In this document: positions 52,745-54,127 of the stretch, in pieces | Position numbering within the stretch: position 1 is the first letter of the stretch | Layout: each line of letters begins with the position of its first letter | DNA from: Chloroflexota bacterium | Lineage (GTDB): Bacteria > Chloroflexota > Dehalococcoidia > Lucifugimonadales > UBA1127 | Length of the DNA stretch: 54,127 bases | Reading direction: 5' to 3' | NCBI GenBank assembly: GCA_026713825.1 | Contig: JAPONS010000061.1 | Location: 1-54,127 of the forward strand | Notes under the pieces: model-generated | The model's database searches: none | What the model was told of the DNA's origin: nothing | Seen by the model: the letters and a program-made list of their open reading frames with translations, nothing else | Made by a program: the position numbers and the translations under genes

Positions 52745-52780
52745 GACGGGGCTGGCCGGAGATATCCGGCCAGCCCCGTC
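52745..52780 (-). terminator. Strong hairpin, terminator-like on the minus strand
   Basis: A perfect 16-bp stem GACGGGGCTGGCCGGA / TCCGGCCAGCCCCGTC with a 4-base loop. Read on the minus strand it is followed by TTGTGTTTTAGAG. No protein gene lies upstream on that strand within the window's reliable part. Confidence 0.55.
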
Positions 52781-52930
52781 GTAGTACGTCGTAGTACGAT
52801 GTTCCCGTCCGCGTGCACGCCCTTACGACAAGCTCAGGGGGACGGGTTTCGCGCGGAGGCCATATGAAGAATCCTCCTGATCCTTTATCGCACCCTGGAT
52901 TTTCCGGCCTCGCCGTGAGGAGTTAACCAA

Positions 52931-53015
52931 GCCATGCCGTGCCACGCCCAACCTTGCCTGACCGGGCCATGCCGTGCACTACCATGCCGCGCCTCACCAT
53001 GCCATGCCATGCCGC
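52931..53015. repeat. Pentanucleotide array 3 (RCCNN)n
   Basis: 17 units in perfect phase: GCCAT, GCCGT, GCCAC, GCCCA, ACCTT, GCCTG, ACCGG and so on, ending GCCAT GCCAT GCCGC. The 52567-53354 stretch has no protein gene; besides arrays 2 and 3 it holds two hairpins and REP-like sequence. Confidence 0.8.
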
Positions 53016-53071
53016 AGGGTTAAAGGATATAGCTGCCTTGCATAGATTTTCAAGGCAGAAAGCACCTGATT

Positions 53072-53085
53072 TACGAACATTCGTA
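53072..53085. promoter_or_regulatory. Short palindrome, LexA-box-like
   Basis: TACGAA-CA-TTCGTA, a perfect 14-bp dyad apart from its centre. It resembles the GAAC-N4-GTTC SOS box loosely; no target gene is obvious. Confidence 0.25.
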
Positions 53086-53096
53086 CAAAAAGAGAA

Positions 53097-53125
53097 GAGG
53101 CCAGCTACAAATAGCAACTGGCCTC
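53097..53125 (-). terminator. Rho-independent terminator, minus strand
   Basis: GAGGCCAG / CTGGCCTC stem with a 13-base loop, followed on the minus strand by TTCTCTTTTT. No minus-strand gene is visible upstream before the unreliable contig end. Confidence 0.55.
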
Positions 53126-53270
53126 AACCTTAGGGATACTGAGTGGTCGACGAGAAAACCCACAGGCCATTTCAGCAGCCCTGCCGACTAGTCCTATTGT
53201 AGTGTAGTATAGCGTCCCCGGTGAAGCACCCCCCGTAGTACAATGGCACTCCGTCCCTGCGGGTATCTGG

Positions 53271-53290
53271 ATACCGGCCTGCGCCGGTAT
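53271..53290. repeat. REP-like palindrome
   Basis: ATACCGGC-CTGC-GCCGGTAT, preceded by GGGTATCTGG and followed by GACGGG. It has the form of the common intergenic REP-type element that ends in a genome's ...GGAATGACGGG motif. Confidence 0.55.
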
Positions 53291-53354
53291 GACGGGCGTT
53301 TGATGTGTGTGTATGCGCCCGTGGGGGCGAATCCGTTGTTGCGAGGCTGTTGAT

Positions 53355-53830
53355 ATGGGCGCGACTGAAACCCTTGCCCGCTTCATCCTGAACACGCCGG
53401 CAGAGGCCATTCCGGCCCCCATCCTGCATGAGGGCAAGCGGTGCATCATCAACTACATGGCCGTGGCGCTGTACGCCTCGGCGGACCCGTCCGCAGAAAT
53501 ACTCACGGGGTTGTTCGAGGAGGAGGGCGGCGCCGCGAGCGCCTCGCTCATCGGCGTCGGCGGCCGCACCAACCTGCAGAACGCCGCGCTGGCCAACGGC
53601 TACCTGGCCCACCTCGAGGACTACGACGACACGCACTTCCCGACCGTGATCCATCCCTCGGCGCCGACGATCCCGGCGGCCTTCGCCGTTGCCGAGCGCG
53701 AGGGCGCGACGGGACTCGACGTCCTGGCCGCGACCGTGCTCGGGGTCGAGGCGTGCTGCCGTGTCGGGCTCTCCGTCTACCCCAACCACTACGACGCGGG
53801 GTGGCACATCACGGGCACCTGCGGGGTCTT
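53355..53830 (+). CDS. MmgE/PrpD family protein (3' end lost)
   Basis: About 158 residues are readable from ATG 53355. LARFILNTPAEAIPAPILHEGKRCIINYMAVALYAS, NAALANGYLAHLEDYDDTHFPTVIHPSAPTIPAAFAVAE and HYDAGWHITGTCGVF are the N-terminal pattern of the MmgE/PrpD (2-methylcitrate dehydratase-like) family, normally ~450 aa. At GVF, where the family usually continues GAAAAA, the sequence runs into 28 G residues, so the rest is missing. Family members dehydrate small carboxylic acids; this one's substrate is unknown. Confidence 0.85.
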
Positions 53831-53832
53831 TC

Positions 53833-53940
53833 GGGGGGGGGGGGGGGGGGGGGGGGGGGGCGGGGGGGGCGGCGCGGCGCGGGCGCCGCGCGGGGGGCGG
53901 GGGGGGCGGCCCCCCGCGCCGCCCCCCCCCCCCCCCCCCC
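53833..53940. other. Poly-G/poly-C tract, probable assembly artefact
   Basis: 28 consecutive G (53833-53860), more G-rich sequence, then 19 consecutive C (53922-53940). It breaks a conserved gene mid-domain and looks like low-quality or misjoined reads. In the 187 bp after it I see no gene I can support and no continuation of MmgE/PrpD in either strand. Confidence 0.75.
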
Positions 53941-54127
53941 GCAGCATCGACCCCCAGAGCCGGTCCCCCTCGGAGATCTCCGCGCCCCGGACGAGATTGC
54001 GCGCGACCGAGAGAACAGCCAACACGTCTACTCACCAGAGTACACCAAGGGAACGCCCCGGGTGAACGCCAGGGGAACCGCCCCGGGGGCCGTTTCTTCG
54101 CTCAACCACGGCGTGCCGGTGCCCACG

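Noticed and set aside
51593-53015. CRISPR array
   Set aside because: There are no conserved 25-40-bp repeats with unique spacers; the periodicity is 5 bp.
53789-54025. Minus-strand frame with a short SAF-like segment at the right end
   Set aside because: It runs through the poly-C tract, so its sequence is not trustworthy.

Overview
The window is 54.1 kb of high-GC bacterial chromosome, most likely from a member of the Chloroflexota (SAR202 or another Dehalococcoidia-like lineage). That guess rests on gene content, not on a marker gene: several MFS carriers of one clade, Rieske oxygenases without a linked reductase, an F420-type luciferase-like oxidoreductase, ACMSD-type amidohydrolase, VOC proteins, an M20 amidohydrolase, orphan peptide-binding lipoproteins and small toxin-antitoxin modules. 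I found no rRNA, tRNA or CRISPR array. Genes sit on both strands in short operons, and many start at GTG, TTG or apparently CTG.

Layout. 1-4.4 kb: the end of an NYN-GNAT fusion, then three tandem genes sharing a zinc-finger/linker/TM plan, two of them with an extracellular CAP domain. 4.4-9.5 kb: an MFS carrier, a minus-strand pteridine/7-deazaguanine operon (SDR, queD, queC, folE) and a methyltransferase. 9.5-14.7 kb: a heterodimeric ABC exporter, a VOC protein, a dehydroquinase-like protein that has lost catalytic residues, and a cupin. 14.7-20 kb: a methyltransferase, two more MFS genes (one frameshifted) and a DUF4143-type ATPase whose promoter and start codon are built from 23-bp tandem repeats. 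20-26 kb: gltBD. 26-28.5 kb: a PIN/DUF104 toxin-antitoxin pair, a haloacetate-dehalogenase-like hydrolase and a zinc-finger protein. 28.5-33 kb: two paralogous oligopeptide-binding lipoproteins, each with its own promoter and terminator. 33-42.6 kb: a GNAT, an LLM oxidoreductase, an AlaX editing protein, ManC, an Asp-box protein, an asparaginase-like protein, a methyltransferase and an M20 amidohydrolase. 42.7-49.6 kb: an apparent aromatic-degradation neighbourhood (double VOC protein, YciI-like, ACMSD-like amidohydrolase, two Rieske oxygenases) with PlsY and HicBA between its members. 49.6-51.5 kb: a solo HEPN-like protein and a DEAD-box helicase. 51.5-53.1 kb: an unusual island with three degenerate 5-bp-period arrays (RCCNN), an HNH nuclease and a small RAMP-like protein. 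53.3 kb to the end: an MmgE/PrpD gene cut by a poly-G/poly-C tract that looks like an assembly artefact, so sequence beyond about 53,830 should not be trusted.

The best candidates for something undescribed are the pentanucleotide-array island with its HNH/RAMP-like pair, a dispersed family of tandem palindromes (ATTGTT...AACAAT) at three intergenic sites, and the repeat-covered leaderless promoter of the DUF4143 ATPase.
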